64,000 nucleotides of DNA from assembly GCA_963932955.1 (NCBI GenBank), contig CAWVRK010000005.1, positions 39,470-103,469 on the forward strand, read 5' to 3'. Below, piece after piece: positions 45,799 to 55,066 of this stretch (position 1 is its first letter; the number at the start of each line of letters is the position of its first letter). This stretch comes from Flavicella sp963932955. GTDB lineage: Bacteria; Bacteroidota; Bacteroidia; Flavobacteriales; Flavobacteriaceae. The translations under genes and the position numbers were made by a program. A model generated the notes under the pieces. That model was not told the DNA's origin and searched no databases. It was given only the letters and a program-made list of their open reading frames with translations.

Positions 45799-46668
45799 AT
45801 GTCTGAAGAAACGAGTACTGAAAAAAGAGTCGCAAAACCAAAGTGGCTCCGGGTAAAACTTCCTGTTGGAAAAAAATACACCGAGCTAAGAGGCTTGGTA
45901 GACAAATACAAATTGAACACTATTTGCGCGAGTGGCAGCTGTCCAAATATGGGCGAATGCTGGGGAGAAGGTACCGCAACCTTCATGATTTTGGGAAATA
46001 TCTGTACGCGTTCTTGTGGTTTTTGTGGTGTCAAAACAGGCAGGCCGGAAACCGTGGAATGGGACGAGCCTGAAAAAGTAGCCCGGTCCATCAAGTTGAT
46101 GAATATCAAACACGCTGTGATCACCTCTGTAGACAGAGACGATTTGAAAGACGGAGGCTCGATCATTTGGGAAGAAACCATTGCAGCCATTCGGAGAGCA
46201 AACCCCAAAACTACAATGGAAACCTTGATTCCTGACTTCCAAGGTATTGAAAAAAACATCGACCGCTTGATCAAAGCTGCACCTGAAGTGATCTCTCACA
46301 ATTTAGAAACTGTGAGAAGGCTGACACGTGAAGTACGCATCCAAGCCAAATACGACCGAAGTTTGTCTGTTTTAAAATACTTAAAAGACCAAGGGCAAGC
46401 ACGTACGAAATCCGGTATCATGCTCGGATTGGGAGAAACTGAAGAAGAAGTGGTACAGACCTTAAAAGATTTAGCCAAAGCGAAAGTTGACATCGTCACC
46501 ATTGGTCAATACTTACAACCCAGCAAAAAAAACCTTCCTGTCAAAGAGTTCATTACTCCCGAACAATTTGAAAAATACAAGAAAATTGGTTTGGAACTTG
46601 GCTTCCGACATGTGGAAAGTGGCGCCTTGGTTCGCTCTTCCTACAAAGCTCAAAAACATTTGGAATAA
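45799..46668 (+). CDS. lipA: Lipoyl synthase LipA
   Basis: Radical SAM enzyme that inserts two sulfurs into protein-bound octanoyl groups to make lipoate. The auxiliary cluster uses C43-x4-C48-x5-C54 (CASGSCPNMGEC), the SAM cluster uses C69-x3-C73-x2-C76 (CTRSCGFC), and the chain ends with the family motif VRSSYKA. The length of 289 residues is standard. An ATG at 45778 is also in frame, but the promoter-like TAACTTTG (45769-45776) would place the transcript start at or past it, so I chose 45799. Confidence 0.96.
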   Translation: MSEETSTEKRVAKPKWLRVKLPVGKKYTELRGLVDKYKLNTICASGSCPNMGECWGEGTATFMILGNICTRSCGFCGVKTGRPETVEWDEPEKVARSIKLMNIKHAVITSVDRDDLKDGGSIIWEETIAAIRRANPKTTMETLIPDFQGIEKNIDRLIKAAPEVISHNLETVRRLTREVRIQAKYDRSLSVLKYLKDQGQARTKSGIMLGLGETEEEVVQTLKDLAKAKVDIVTIGQYLQPSKKNLPVKEFITPEQFEKYKKIGLELGFRHVESGALVRSSYKAQKHLE

Positions 46669-46800
46669 ACTTGTTGTGGCAGGATAATTGCCTCATTATT
46701 AAATAAAAACAGTGGTTTATTTTCCTTTATAAATTAAGTTTGGTTCGGTTTTAATACCCTGTATCGGCAGCGTTTTTTTGTGCAATTCCAAGTGTTTCCA

Positions 46801-48231
46801 TCAGTCCTCCTGAAAGGCGTTATTTTGGAAGCCCAGCAAGTACAGTTTTTTCTTTGCCCGTGTCACTGCGGTATACAACCAACGCAAATATTCATGATTT
46901 TGACCTTCTGGCAAATAGGGCTGCTCGATAAAAACAGTATCCCATTGCCCTCCTTGAGATTTGTGACAGGTCATTGCATAGGAAAATTTGACTTGCAATG
47001 CATTGAAGTATTTGTTGTTTTTGACCTCCAGTAGTTTTTTGTATTTGGAGCGAATGTGTGGGTAGTCCTTGGAAACTTCCAAGTATAATTTGTTGGCATC
47101 TTCATAAGACAAAGAAGGACTTTCGGCAATCAGTGTATCCAACAGAAAGACGGTTTCAAAAGGAGGCTGAGCTGGGTAGTCAATCATCCGTATTTTTACT
47201 TCCGCAAAACGAAACCCGTAGAGTTCTTTGATTCCAAAAAGTTCCATAACTTCAAAAGTATCTCCGTTGGCAATGAAACTGATTTCAGAAGTGTCTTTCA
47301 TCCAAAAGTAGTTGTTTTTGACGGCCATGACATGATCTCCCACAGAAATTTCTGATTCCAAATCTCGAATCTTGGTTCGGATCTGTTGGTTGTATTGGTT
47401 GGCTCTTTTGTTGGAGCGGACAATGATAGCCGTATCTTCTACCCCGTCGGCATCGTAAGCGCTCGTAATGGCATCTTGGATGTCGTAACTGTCTTCCAAA
47501 CGGACAATATCACTGTAGGTCACATCAAATTTAAAATCAGTTCCCCCTCTACTGTCAAGGCGCTCACGAAGAAGGGTCGCGTTGGACAAGATTCCTGAAC
47601 TTCGGTGTTGTCGCATGACTTCGTCCAACTCAATCAGGGAAACAGTTTTATTGTAGTGGTAAGATAATTTATCCTCGTCCAATGCAGGGCTCAATGCTAA
47701 TTTTACAGGAGGCAACTGTGCGGTGTCTCCGATCAAAACCAATTTGCAATGGGCTCCTGAATACACATAAGAAATCAGATCGTCCAACAAAGAACCGTTG
47801 TCAAAAAGCTTGGAATTGTTAGTCGTATCTGGAACCATAGAGGCTTCATCTACAAAAAAAAGAGTATGGGTATGCTTGTTTACCTGCCGCACAAATTCCA
47901 CACCGCCATTGGAGGTTTTTTTAGGATGGTATATTTTTTTATGAATGGTAAAAGCTTTCTTATCGGCGTAAAGAGAAATCACTTTGGCAGCTCGACCTGT
48001 CGGCGCCAACAAGACGTGTTTCTTTCCCACTTTCCACAAATTGTTGACCACCGTACTGATGCTGGTAGTTTTTCCAGTTCCCGCATACCCTTTCAATAAA
48101 AACAACCCGTTTTTGTCGCTGTCAAAAACAAAATCCGAAAACAGTTGCAACAGTTTTTTTTGAGTAGTTGTCGCATCAAATGGAAAGGATTTGACGAGTT
48201 CTTTGTAAAATTCCGAATTGCTTTTGATCAT
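46801..48231 (-). CDS. RecD-like AAA ATP-dependent DNA helicase
   Basis: SF1B helicase of 476 residues. Motif I is LLKGYAGTGKTTSIS, motif II FFVDEASMV, motif III LVLIGDTAQLPPV, and the C-terminal UvrD-C2 motifs are MTCHKSQGGQWDTVFIE and YTAVTRAKKKLYLLGF. It lacks the long N-terminal region of RecD2 proteins and resembles the short Pif1/RecD-like helicases of flavobacteria. Its exact DNA task is unknown. It is divergent from the gene at 48336 and converges with lipA. Confidence 0.86.
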   Translation of the reverse strand: MIKSNSEFYKELVKSFPFDATTTQKKLLQLFSDFVFDSDKNGLFLLKGYAGTGKTTSISTVVNNLWKVGKKHVLLAPTGRAAKVISLYADKKAFTIHKKIYHPKKTSNGGVEFVRQVNKHTHTLFFVDEASMVPDTTNNSKLFDNGSLLDDLISYVYSGAHCKLVLIGDTAQLPPVKLALSPALDEDKLSYHYNKTVSLIELDEVMRQHRSSGILSNATLLRERLDSRGGTDFKFDVTYSDIVRLEDSYDIQDAITSAYDADGVEDTAIIVRSNKRANQYNQQIRTKIRDLESEISVGDHVMAVKNNYFWMKDTSEISFIANGDTFEVMELFGIKELYGFRFAEVKIRMIDYPAQPPFETVFLLDTLIAESPSLSYEDANKLYLEVSKDYPHIRSKYKKLLEVKNNKYFNALQVKFSYAMTCHKSQGGQWDTVFIEQPYLPEGQNHEYLRWLYTAVTRAKKKLYLLGFQNNAFQED

Positions 48232-48300
48232 AACTGTAAATAAAGCGTAAAGATAGGGATTGATTTAAGGTTAAAAGTTTTTAACAATGAAAAAAAATTG

Positions 48301-48308
48301 TAGATTTG
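48301..48308 (+). promoter_or_regulatory. -7 promoter element of the DUF3822-rsmD operon
   Basis: TAGATTTG matches TAnnTTTG and lies 27 bases before the ATG at 48336; only a T-rich stretch (not TTG) is found at the -33 position. Confidence 0.45.
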
Positions 48309-48335
48309 TGAGGTTGAATTATAAAAAAAATAAAA

Positions 48336-49061
48336 ATGATCATTACTTTACTAGCTGGTATTTTAGGAGCCGTCCTAATTGCGATTTTAATCATGAAATA
48401 CATCCCGTTAAAACTGCATTGGGTGGTCTCTCTAGTATTGATGAGTATCGCTGTCGTTCTAGGTTATGCCATATACAACAGTGTCATGGGACCGATTCGA
48501 TTCAACGAAGAAAAAAAAGTGAGGTATGCGCAAGTAATTGAAAATTTGAGAATGATTCGCGATGCGGAAGAAGCTCATAAAACAATACGAGGATCTTATG
48601 AAAAAGATGGTGAAAAACTGATTCAATTTATTGATTCGGCACAATTTGCAATAACCAATACACGCAACGAAATTATTGAAGTAAACAAAGGAACCAAATG
48701 GCAACCCATTATGGTGGAAATTGAAAAAAAGGTAGTTGATACAACTGGATATGAGTCTGTAAAATCGTCCTTGTTTGCCGGAAGGAATTACACAAAAATG
48801 CTATCCGTCCCTGGGACTGACAAGAAATTTGAAATCAACACTGGGTTCATCCAAAAAGTAGCAGGGCTTCAAGTCCCTGTTTTTGAAGCCAAAATTGACA
48901 AAAAAAGCCTGCTATCTGACATGAACAGTTCTTTGGTCAATCAAGAATGTGAGGCCATTGGAGGAGATGAAGTAAAAGGCCCATTTCTTTCTGTTGGTTC
49001 TTTAGAAGAAGTAAACTCAAATGGCAACTGGCCTCCCTTTTATGATAAAAAGGCTCAATAA
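48336..49061 (+). CDS. Membrane-anchored hypothetical protein
   Basis: A 241-residue protein of no family I can name. Two hydrophobic helices (IITLLAGILGAVLIAILIM and WVVSLVLMSIAVVLGYAI) are followed by about 190 soluble residues, including a coiled-coil-like stretch (RYAQVIENLRMIRDAEEAHKTI) and conserved-looking KFEINTGFIQKVAGLQVPVFEA. It is the first gene of an apparent operon with the DUF3822 gene, which it overlaps by about 20 bases, and rsmD, a set seen in other flavobacteria. Its role is unknown. Confidence 0.78.
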   Translation: MIITLLAGILGAVLIAILIMKYIPLKLHWVVSLVLMSIAVVLGYAIYNSVMGPIRFNEEKKVRYAQVIENLRMIRDAEEAHKTIRGSYEKDGEKLIQFIDSAQFAITNTRNEIIEVNKGTKWQPIMVEIEKKVVDTTGYESVKSSLFAGRNYTKMLSVPGTDKKFEINTGFIQKVAGLQVPVFEAKIDKKSLLSDMNSSLVNQECEAIGGDEVKGPFLSVGSLEEVNSNGNWPPFYDKKAQ

Positions 49062-49893
49062 CATACTTGACAAATCATTAGAAAATAATGATTTAAAAGA
49101 ATCTTATCTATCCATCCAAATAAGTTTGGATGGATTTTCTTTTGCCGTCTACGACAGTCGTCTTGAAAAATACCTTGCATGGTCTTACTTCACACTCGAA
49201 CTGCCTCAAAAAACACCTGAAAAATTGCTCGAAGCCCTCGAGGGCATCTACCAAGAAAACAACTTGCTCAACCACGCCTACAAAAAGGTGGTGGTGGTCC
49301 ACCAAAACAATTTGTCCTGCTTGGTTCCAAACAACTATTTTGAGGAGGCACATATGAAGACATATCTCGAGCACACTGTCAAAGTATTGCCCAATGATTT
49401 TATCAGCCACGACCCTCTAAAAAACACCCCTACAAATGTTGTTTACATTCCATTTGTCAACCTCAACAACTTTTTCTTTTCGAAGTACGGCACTTTTGAC
49501 TTCTACCACGCTTCTTCGGTTGTCATCGACCAATTGATCAAAAAACACAAAGCAGACAAAGAGCCTAAAATGTTTGTCAATGCATCGGGAGCTCATTTTG
49601 AAATTCTTGTCTTGAAGGCAGGATCCTTGATTTTTTACAATTCATTTGAAGCCGCAACCGCAAATGACTTTCTCTACTATACCTTGTTTGCAATGGAACA
49701 ATTGAACTTGGACCCGGAAACCATTGAGACGGTTTTACTAGGAACGCTGACAGAAGAAACGGAAGCGTTCACCTTGGCTTATAAATACATTCGAAACCTG
49801 CACCTCTATTCTGAAGAAAACCCAAAATTAACAATCGCTTTTGAAAGCCTGCCCAAGCAGTCCAACTTCGCTTTATTTCACTTATTTTCATGA
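49042..49893 (+). CDS. DUF3822 family protein
   Basis: A 283-residue Bacteroidota-specific protein, DUF3822. It looks like an actin-like/ASKHA-type fold (LSIQISLDGFSFAVYDS at the start, FVNASGAHFEILVLKAGSLIFYNSF in the middle, TVLLGTLTEETEAF later). Function is unknown. Two ATGs are possible (49021 and 49042); I chose 49042, which gives a shorter overlap with the upstream gene. Its stop overlaps the rsmD ATG by four bases, so translation of rsmD is probably coupled to it. Confidence 0.82.
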   Translation: MIKRLNNILDKSLENNDLKESYLSIQISLDGFSFAVYDSRLEKYLAWSYFTLELPQKTPEKLLEALEGIYQENNLLNHAYKKVVVVHQNNLSCLVPNNYFEEAHMKTYLEHTVKVLPNDFISHDPLKNTPTNVVYIPFVNLNNFFFSKYGTFDFYHASSVVIDQLIKKHKADKEPKMFVNASGAHFEILVLKAGSLIFYNSFEAATANDFLYYTLFAMEQLNLDPETIETVLLGTLTEETEAFTLAYKYIRNLHLYSEENPKLTIAFESLPKQSNFALFHLFS

Positions 49894-50435
49894 GAATTAT
49901 TTCTGGAATCCACAAAGGACGTCGATTGACAGCTCCTAAAAACCTACCTGTACGCCCGACTACAGACATGTCAAAAGAAGCGCTGTTTAACATCCTAAAC
50001 AATCAGTATGATTTTGAAAAGCTGCAAGTACTCGATCTCTTTAGCGGAACGGGAAACATCAGTTATGAATTTGCCTCAAGAGGGACGCAAAACATCACCG
50101 CAGTAGACCAAAATTATGGATGTGTACGTTACATCAACAAGGTAAACAAAGAATTGGATTTTTCAATACACCCCCTCAAAAGTGACGTTTATAAATTTCT
50201 CGAAAACACCCACCTAAAGGCAGACATCATCTTTGCGGACCCTCCGTATGATTTTAAGGAAGCGGAATTTTTAAAAATTGCAACACTCGTTTTTGAAAAA
50301 CAACTTTTAAAAGAAGGGGGCGTCCTGATCATCGAACACGCAAAGCAAACAAAACTGAGTGATCACCAGCAATTCAGTCACGAGAAAAGATACGGTAGCA
50401 ATGTCTTTAGCTTTTTTGAACAAAGCAACTCCTAA
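49890..50435 (+). CDS. rsmD: 16S rRNA (guanine-N2)-methyltransferase RsmD
   Basis: SAM-dependent methylase for G966 of 16S rRNA, 181 residues. It starts RIISGIHKGRRLTAP with the usual RPTTDMSKEALFNIL, the SAM motif DLFSGTGNISYEFASRG and catalytic FADPPYDF. The start overlaps the DUF3822 stop in an ATGA junction. It converges with the PPIase gene at 50454 after 18 bases. Confidence 0.95.
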   Translation: MRIISGIHKGRRLTAPKNLPVRPTTDMSKEALFNILNNQYDFEKLQVLDLFSGTGNISYEFASRGTQNITAVDQNYGCVRYINKVNKELDFSIHPLKSDVYKFLENTHLKADIIFADPPYDFKEAEFLKIATLVFEKQLLKEGGVLIIEHAKQTKLSDHQQFSHEKRYGSNVFSFFEQSNS

Positions 50436-50453
50436 CTCCAACAAGCCCATTCT

Positions 50454-51803
50454 CTATTTCTTAGCCCAATTGTATTTAAAACTGCACGCTTGATTGTTGG
50501 CATTGATTTTTACATAGGTCTCTGAAACGTGCTCTTTGTTCCATTTCTCCAAAACTTCCTGTTGCTTCTTTTGCAGGGTCATCTGTTGGATTTTTACATA
50601 GTCTTTGACAAAATCTGCTTGGTGCGCTGCTACTTTGTCTTTCATCAATAAAATTTTAAACATTTTAAGTCCCTCGCGCGTTTCGTCGTAATAAGGTTCT
50701 GAAATCTCTCCTTTCTCCAAAGAACTGACTCTTGCATAAAGTGCAGGATCCATTCTGGTCAGTTCAAAACGAGAATCGTTGGTTTGAGGATTGACGAGAA
50801 TCCCTTTGTTTTGTTTGGTGTCTTTGTCTTCAGAATAGCGCGTGACTGCGGTTTCAAAACTCAAGTCTGCTGCCAATATACTATCACGGATTTTCGTCAC
50901 ACTCTCTTGCACTTCCTCTAATTTTTCGTCGGAAACTTTGGGCTGTAACAGAACGTGTCTCACGTCAATTTCCTGCCCTTTTATTTTTTCCAATTCGATG
51001 ACGTGGTAGCCAAAATCCGATTTGAATGGTTCAGAAACCTCTCCTTCGTCCAAACTAAAGGCAACTTCTTTGAATTCTTTGACAAACTGACTTTCTCGAG
51101 TCAGGGTGTATTTACCGCCGTTCTGAGTGACCCCTGGATCCTCAGAATAGAGGATGGCTTTCATTCGCATGCTCGAACCGTTCAACACGTCTTGACGAAT
51201 TTTCGATAACTTTTCTATTGTTTCTTGTGTTTCCAATTCGGAGGGAACTACATGAACAACGATTTGTGCCAATTCTATTTCTGTTCCAAATTCTGGCAAT
51301 TCACCGGTAGTTTCCAAACTTTTAAAATACAAGCGTACTTCTTCTGGAGTGACCGCCACCTCTTCTACGATGCTTTGCTTCTCTCTCCGAATCAATGCAG
51401 CTTCTTTTTCTATTTTTGAAAGTTCCTTTCTCAAATCACTTTCGTCATTGAACCCGTAAAGTGCAACGACTTTTTCGATGCTGCCCATTTGTTGTTTGAA
51501 ATAGGCAATATTTCGGTCTACACTTGATGCAATTTCTGCGTCAGAGACCACCACACTGTCAACAACAGCGTGGTGGGCCAATAGTTTTTGCACCATGATT
51601 TCTTCAAGCATCTCACAATCTGACAGACTGACTTTTCCTTCACTTTTAGAGAGGATTTCTTCTTTGAATTTTTGCACGTCTGAATCCAACACAATATTCT
51701 CTCCTACCACAACGGCAACTCCATCTACTTTAATTTTTGATTGAGCAAATAACTGGGTTGTTGTAAGAAAAATCACAAAAATAAATGCTGTTCTTTTTAC
51801 CAT
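50454..51803 (-). CDS. SurA-like periplasmic peptidylprolyl isomerase
   Basis: Exported chaperone/PPIase of 449 residues: signal peptide MVKRTAFIFVIFLTTTQLFAQ, then an N-terminal SurA-type helical region (GENIVLDSDVQKFKEEIL), and two parvulin domains (around IELAQIVVHV and IDVRHVLLQP). The family helps outer-membrane proteins fold in the periplasm. I start it at 51803 because the signal peptide begins there; an ATG at 51818 overlaps the upstream gene. It is the last of three consecutive PPIase-family genes. Confidence 0.88.
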   Translation of the reverse strand: MVKRTAFIFVIFLTTTQLFAQSKIKVDGVAVVVGENIVLDSDVQKFKEEILSKSEGKVSLSDCEMLEEIMVQKLLAHHAVVDSVVVSDAEIASSVDRNIAYFKQQMGSIEKVVALYGFNDESDLRKELSKIEKEAALIRREKQSIVEEVAVTPEEVRLYFKSLETTGELPEFGTEIELAQIVVHVVPSELETQETIEKLSKIRQDVLNGSSMRMKAILYSEDPGVTQNGGKYTLTRESQFVKEFKEVAFSLDEGEVSEPFKSDFGYHVIELEKIKGQEIDVRHVLLQPKVSDEKLEEVQESVTKIRDSILAADLSFETAVTRYSEDKDTKQNKGILVNPQTNDSRFELTRMDPALYARVSSLEKGEISEPYYDETREGLKMFKILLMKDKVAAHQADFVKDYVKIQQMTLQKKQQEVLEKWNKEHVSETYVKINANNQACSFKYNWAKK

Positions 51804-51804
51804 C

Positions 51805-52659
51805 TTAATATATTTCAAATTGTTTGTTTTTGATTGCGTCGTCTACCAACACATCTTCTATCGTGTGTACCAATTTTAATTTTCTTTGGTGCAAAATCAT
51901 TTCTTGGAGGGTCTTCTCTATGTATTCCAAAGGAGCAATTTCATTCTTCCTACGCAGCTCCTTGATATGAATGTAGTACAGGCCTTCGGAATCGGATTTT
52001 TGAACAAAGGCGTTTGGACGCACCCAAGAAGAAACTTTCAAATCTACCAAAATCGGCAATTCTTCAGCCACTTTTTTATAAGACACCCATACAGAATCGT
52101 TTAGAAAGGAATCTTGAAATTGCGCTTCCGACTCAGCCAAGAGCTGCAAATCTGCATGTTTGTTGGAACGAAGCAAACGCTTCCATCGGTTTCTGTCTTT
52201 TTGCTTCTTAGAGATTTTAACAAATTTAAATTGAATCAAAACTTCATTCAACTTAAAGCTCTCTTTGTTGGATTCGTAATAAGAAAGCAGTTGCTCCTTT
52301 TGAACAATCGTATCCAATTTCTGTTTGATCAACGCTTCTTTAAAAGTGTTGATAAATAAGTCTTGCCGGTACTTCGCTACGAGTTCTTCCATCGCGTTGT
52401 TCTCTGTGGGCATATTTACCTTCGATTTGCGAAACAAAAGTTGTTGTTTTGCCCAAGAGTTGATAAAATTACGTGTCAGTACAATACTGTCTTCATACGA
52501 TAAATTTTCAGGAAAAACACCTTGTATGTCTTCTTGGTGCAGTTTTGCATCGTAGACCCTAGCCACAACTTTGGAGTTTTTTTTAGGGGTACCACCTCCC
52601 AAAAAACCACAAGAGGTTACAAGTATCAAAAGAGCGGAATAAACGAATGATTTACTCAT
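51805..52659 (-). CDS. PPIase-family lipoprotein without a clear PPIase core
   Basis: A 284-residue lipoprotein with lipobox LVTSC at Cys17. The helical N-terminal region (RNFINSWAKQQLLFRKSKV) resembles SurA-type chaperones, and ELRRKNEIAPLEYIEKTLQEMIL resembles their C-terminal helix. The central part lacks the HILI...GGDLG parvulin signatures seen in its neighbour. It is likely a chaperone-only member of the trio. It overlaps the upstream gene by eight bases and is followed by the third gene after one base, so all three are cotranscribed. Confidence 0.8.
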   Translation of the reverse strand: MSKSFVYSALLILVTSCGFLGGGTPKKNSKVVARVYDAKLHQEDIQGVFPENLSYEDSIVLTRNFINSWAKQQLLFRKSKVNMPTENNAMEELVAKYRQDLFINTFKEALIKQKLDTIVQKEQLLSYYESNKESFKLNEVLIQFKFVKISKKQKDRNRWKRLLRSNKHADLQLLAESEAQFQDSFLNDSVWVSYKKVAEELPILVDLKVSSWVRPNAFVQKSDSEGLYYIHIKELRRKNEIAPLEYIEKTLQEMILHQRKLKLVHTIEDVLVDDAIKNKQFEIY

Positions 52660-54535
52660 AAAAAGAGAGTTGTTTTTTGATTTTTCGAAGCCTTCTTTTG
52701 TTGATTTTCAAGCTGTGCTGTGCTCGTAAGCCCCGCAACCAATCTTCTTGAATCTGGTTTTGATAATCGCTGATCACCTTTCCTTTGACTTCGCCAAGAG
52801 GCTGAATCCTGGCTTCTATTTGTCCCATTATCTTCACCAATACATGGTTGTCCTTTTCTTGATAAACTTGAGGGCTATGCTTTGAAAAATCTGTTTCTTG
52901 TGGAAAAATAGAGGCTTCTTTTTCTAAATCTCCTGCTTTTAACAATACGTCTTTGTATCCTTCCAAAACGGATTTGAGAGAATCTACATTGGAAGAATTT
53001 TCCAAAAGTGTTTGCAAGCCTTCAATTTCCTTGCTGTTTTTAGTCGTCAAGACCAAAGCATTTACGGTGGCCTTGGTTTTGTAATTCTCTAAATTAGCTG
53101 CGTAAAACGCTTCAAGACCCAAGCTGTCTTTCTGAGCAGCATCCCAAACTTTCAAATCCATCAAGTCAAACAACAACAGTCCATTTTTATACTCGTGAAA
53201 TAGGTTTTTATACTCCTCATTGGTCGTTTCCAAATTGCTCTTGTAATAACTCAAAACTTGGTCGTCAACAAAGGCATCGTATACACTCAATGGGGAGCTT
53301 GCCTTTTTTGTTTTGGCAAAAGTCCTCAAATCATTTTGTGTCAAGGTGTCTTTTTCGACAACCAACAACCACGAATTTGAGGAATCCGAAAGACCGAACT
53401 GCTCCGGCGCTTTCAAAGCTTCTTTTGCTGGCAGATTTGTCTGAAGACTGTATTCTTTTTTCAATCGTTCAGCAACCGGATTTGCTAGGCTTTGCGAACG
53501 ACTGTCTTTTTTTACTTTGTCAAACAGTTCTTTTTCAACTTCTTCAAACGTTTTGATGGGGTAGTGTTTGATGAATTTTACAACATGCCAACCAAAGGCG
53601 GTGCGAAATGGTTGGGAATACTTTTTTTCTTCGGACAAAGAAAAGCTAATTTCTCCAAAAGGAGGCGGCAGGGCACCCATCGTAAAACGTTTTAGTTTCC
53701 CTCCTTGATTGGCGCTTCTCCGGTCGTCAGAATATTTCTTAGAGAGTTCTTCAAAGGCTTCTCCGTTCTGGATTTGTCGGTATACTTTGTCAATCGTGCT
53801 TTTCCCATTGGAAGTTGTGTCGCGAATCATGATGTGCGCCACTTCTATTTCACCCATTGAATCTCGAATGTCTGTAACTTTCATAATGTGGTACCCAAAG
53901 CGGGTGCGAAAGATGTTGGAGATCTCTCCCAATGGAGTTTTATAGGCTGCGTCTTCAAAAGGGTACACCATTCTAAAAACTGAAAAATACCCCAGATCTC
54001 CACCGTTTTTTATGGCACTCGGATCTTCCGAATGTTGTTTTGCGAGTTTGGAAAAATCAGCCCCTACAAGTAGGTCTGTTCTCAGTTTAGAAATTTTTGC
54101 AAAAGCCTGTGCAGTATCCTTTGATTTTTCAGGTGACTTGATTAGGATATGGCTGGCTTTTATTTCTTTCAAACTGCGGTCATAGGCTTGCTGTACCAAA
54201 CTATCGACATAGGAATTGTCTGTCAAATAGGGTTCCATCAACTGTTCTCTGTATTTGGCCACTTCTTTCAAATAAGAAGGCATCGTATCCAATTTCAATT
54301 TCTTGGCTTCCAACACTTTTAATTTGTAATCGATGAACAATTCCAAATCACTTTCGATAGACGGTTTTTGACCCGCATCTTTGATGCTGTTATTTTTACT
54401 GAACAAACGAATAAATTCGGACTGAAAAACAGGTTGCTCATCAATTTTCAAAAGGACTTTTTCTTTTTTTTGTTGTCCTTGAGCAGCAAAACTCAGAAGG
54501 ACACAAAGTGCAAGTGTGTTTAATTTATATCGCAT
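52652..54535 (-). CDS. Periplasmic PpiC/SurA-type peptidylprolyl isomerase, two domains
   Basis: A 627-residue exported protein with a signal peptide (LNTLALCVLLSFAAQGQ). The first ~120 residues form a SurA-type helical cap. Two parvulin domains follow, around KASHILIKSPEKSKDTA with NGGDLGYFSV, and VAHIMIRDTTSNGKS with NQGGKLKRFTMG, each ending in F..H..K(V/F). A long C-terminal part has no known motif. It should fold envelope proteins in the periplasm. It is the first of the trio; TATTTTTG (minus strand, 54553-54560) is a likely -7 element with a 13-base leader. Confidence 0.88.
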   Translation of the reverse strand: MRYKLNTLALCVLLSFAAQGQQKKEKVLLKIDEQPVFQSEFIRLFSKNNSIKDAGQKPSIESDLELFIDYKLKVLEAKKLKLDTMPSYLKEVAKYREQLMEPYLTDNSYVDSLVQQAYDRSLKEIKASHILIKSPEKSKDTAQAFAKISKLRTDLLVGADFSKLAKQHSEDPSAIKNGGDLGYFSVFRMVYPFEDAAYKTPLGEISNIFRTRFGYHIMKVTDIRDSMGEIEVAHIMIRDTTSNGKSTIDKVYRQIQNGEAFEELSKKYSDDRRSANQGGKLKRFTMGALPPPFGEISFSLSEEKKYSQPFRTAFGWHVVKFIKHYPIKTFEEVEKELFDKVKKDSRSQSLANPVAERLKKEYSLQTNLPAKEALKAPEQFGLSDSSNSWLLVVEKDTLTQNDLRTFAKTKKASSPLSVYDAFVDDQVLSYYKSNLETTNEEYKNLFHEYKNGLLLFDLMDLKVWDAAQKDSLGLEAFYAANLENYKTKATVNALVLTTKNSKEIEGLQTLLENSSNVDSLKSVLEGYKDVLLKAGDLEKEASIFPQETDFSKHSPQVYQEKDNHVLVKIMGQIEARIQPLGEVKGKVISDYQNQIQEDWLRGLRAQHSLKINKRRLRKIKKQLSFYE

Positions 54536-54629
54536 TGTTTGTGGTTTTTTGTCAAAAATAAAACTTTAATTGTGGATTCAGTTCAGTTCGAAAGATATTC
54601 TAATGCCTGCTTTTGTATTGTTAAAAGAA

Positions 54630-54911
54630 TCACAAAGATATAATTCCTTCAATCTCGGTGACTTCTTTGTATTTTTCAATGATTGCCTCCGAACTCGACA
54701 TTTTTATGGAAATCGAAATGCTTACATATTTATTGGTTTTGGAATTTTTTGTTCGAATGACAGCTCCGCTCAGCTCAAAAACTTGTTTTACCTCATTCAA
54801 CTGGTTTTTAGTGGTTGGAACGATAAATTTAAACAGGTATTCGGAAGGAAAGTCGGTAGAAACATCTAGACTTTTTTTTAATTTATCATAAAACTCAACT
54901 TGTTTGCTCAT
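54630..54911 (-). CDS. DUF493 family protein (YbeD-like)
   Basis: A 93-residue ferredoxin-fold protein of the DUF493 family, of which E. coli YbeD is a member. Sequence: FYDKLKKSLDVSTDFPSEYLFKFIVPT, then a basic strand (IRTKNSKTNKYVSISISI) and a final helix. Members are thought to be regulatory or RNA-related, without a fixed function. The ATG at 54911 is the natural start; a GTG lies three bases before it. It stands alone between the PPIase operon and the ATPase gene. Confidence 0.87.
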   Translation of the reverse strand: MSKQVEFYDKLKKSLDVSTDFPSEYLFKFIVPTTKNQLNEVKQVFELSGAVIRTKNSKTNKYVSISISIKMSSSEAIIEKYKEVTEIEGIISL

Positions 54912-55066
54912 CACAGAATTGTTTTGTTTGTTTTATTTTGATTGTGCATCCAACAGCAAATCTAAGGTAAATCCGCGAAATACGGAATGTTTATGGGGTG
55001 GATTCTCAGAAGGTTTTTGCCTCTAAAAACCAAGTCTCACAAATAGAAAATCATTATTTTTGTGGT

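Noticed and set aside
45753..46299. Long minus-strand frames of 137-173 codons inside lipA
   Set aside because: They are shadows of the strongly conserved lipA frame and show no protein features of their own.
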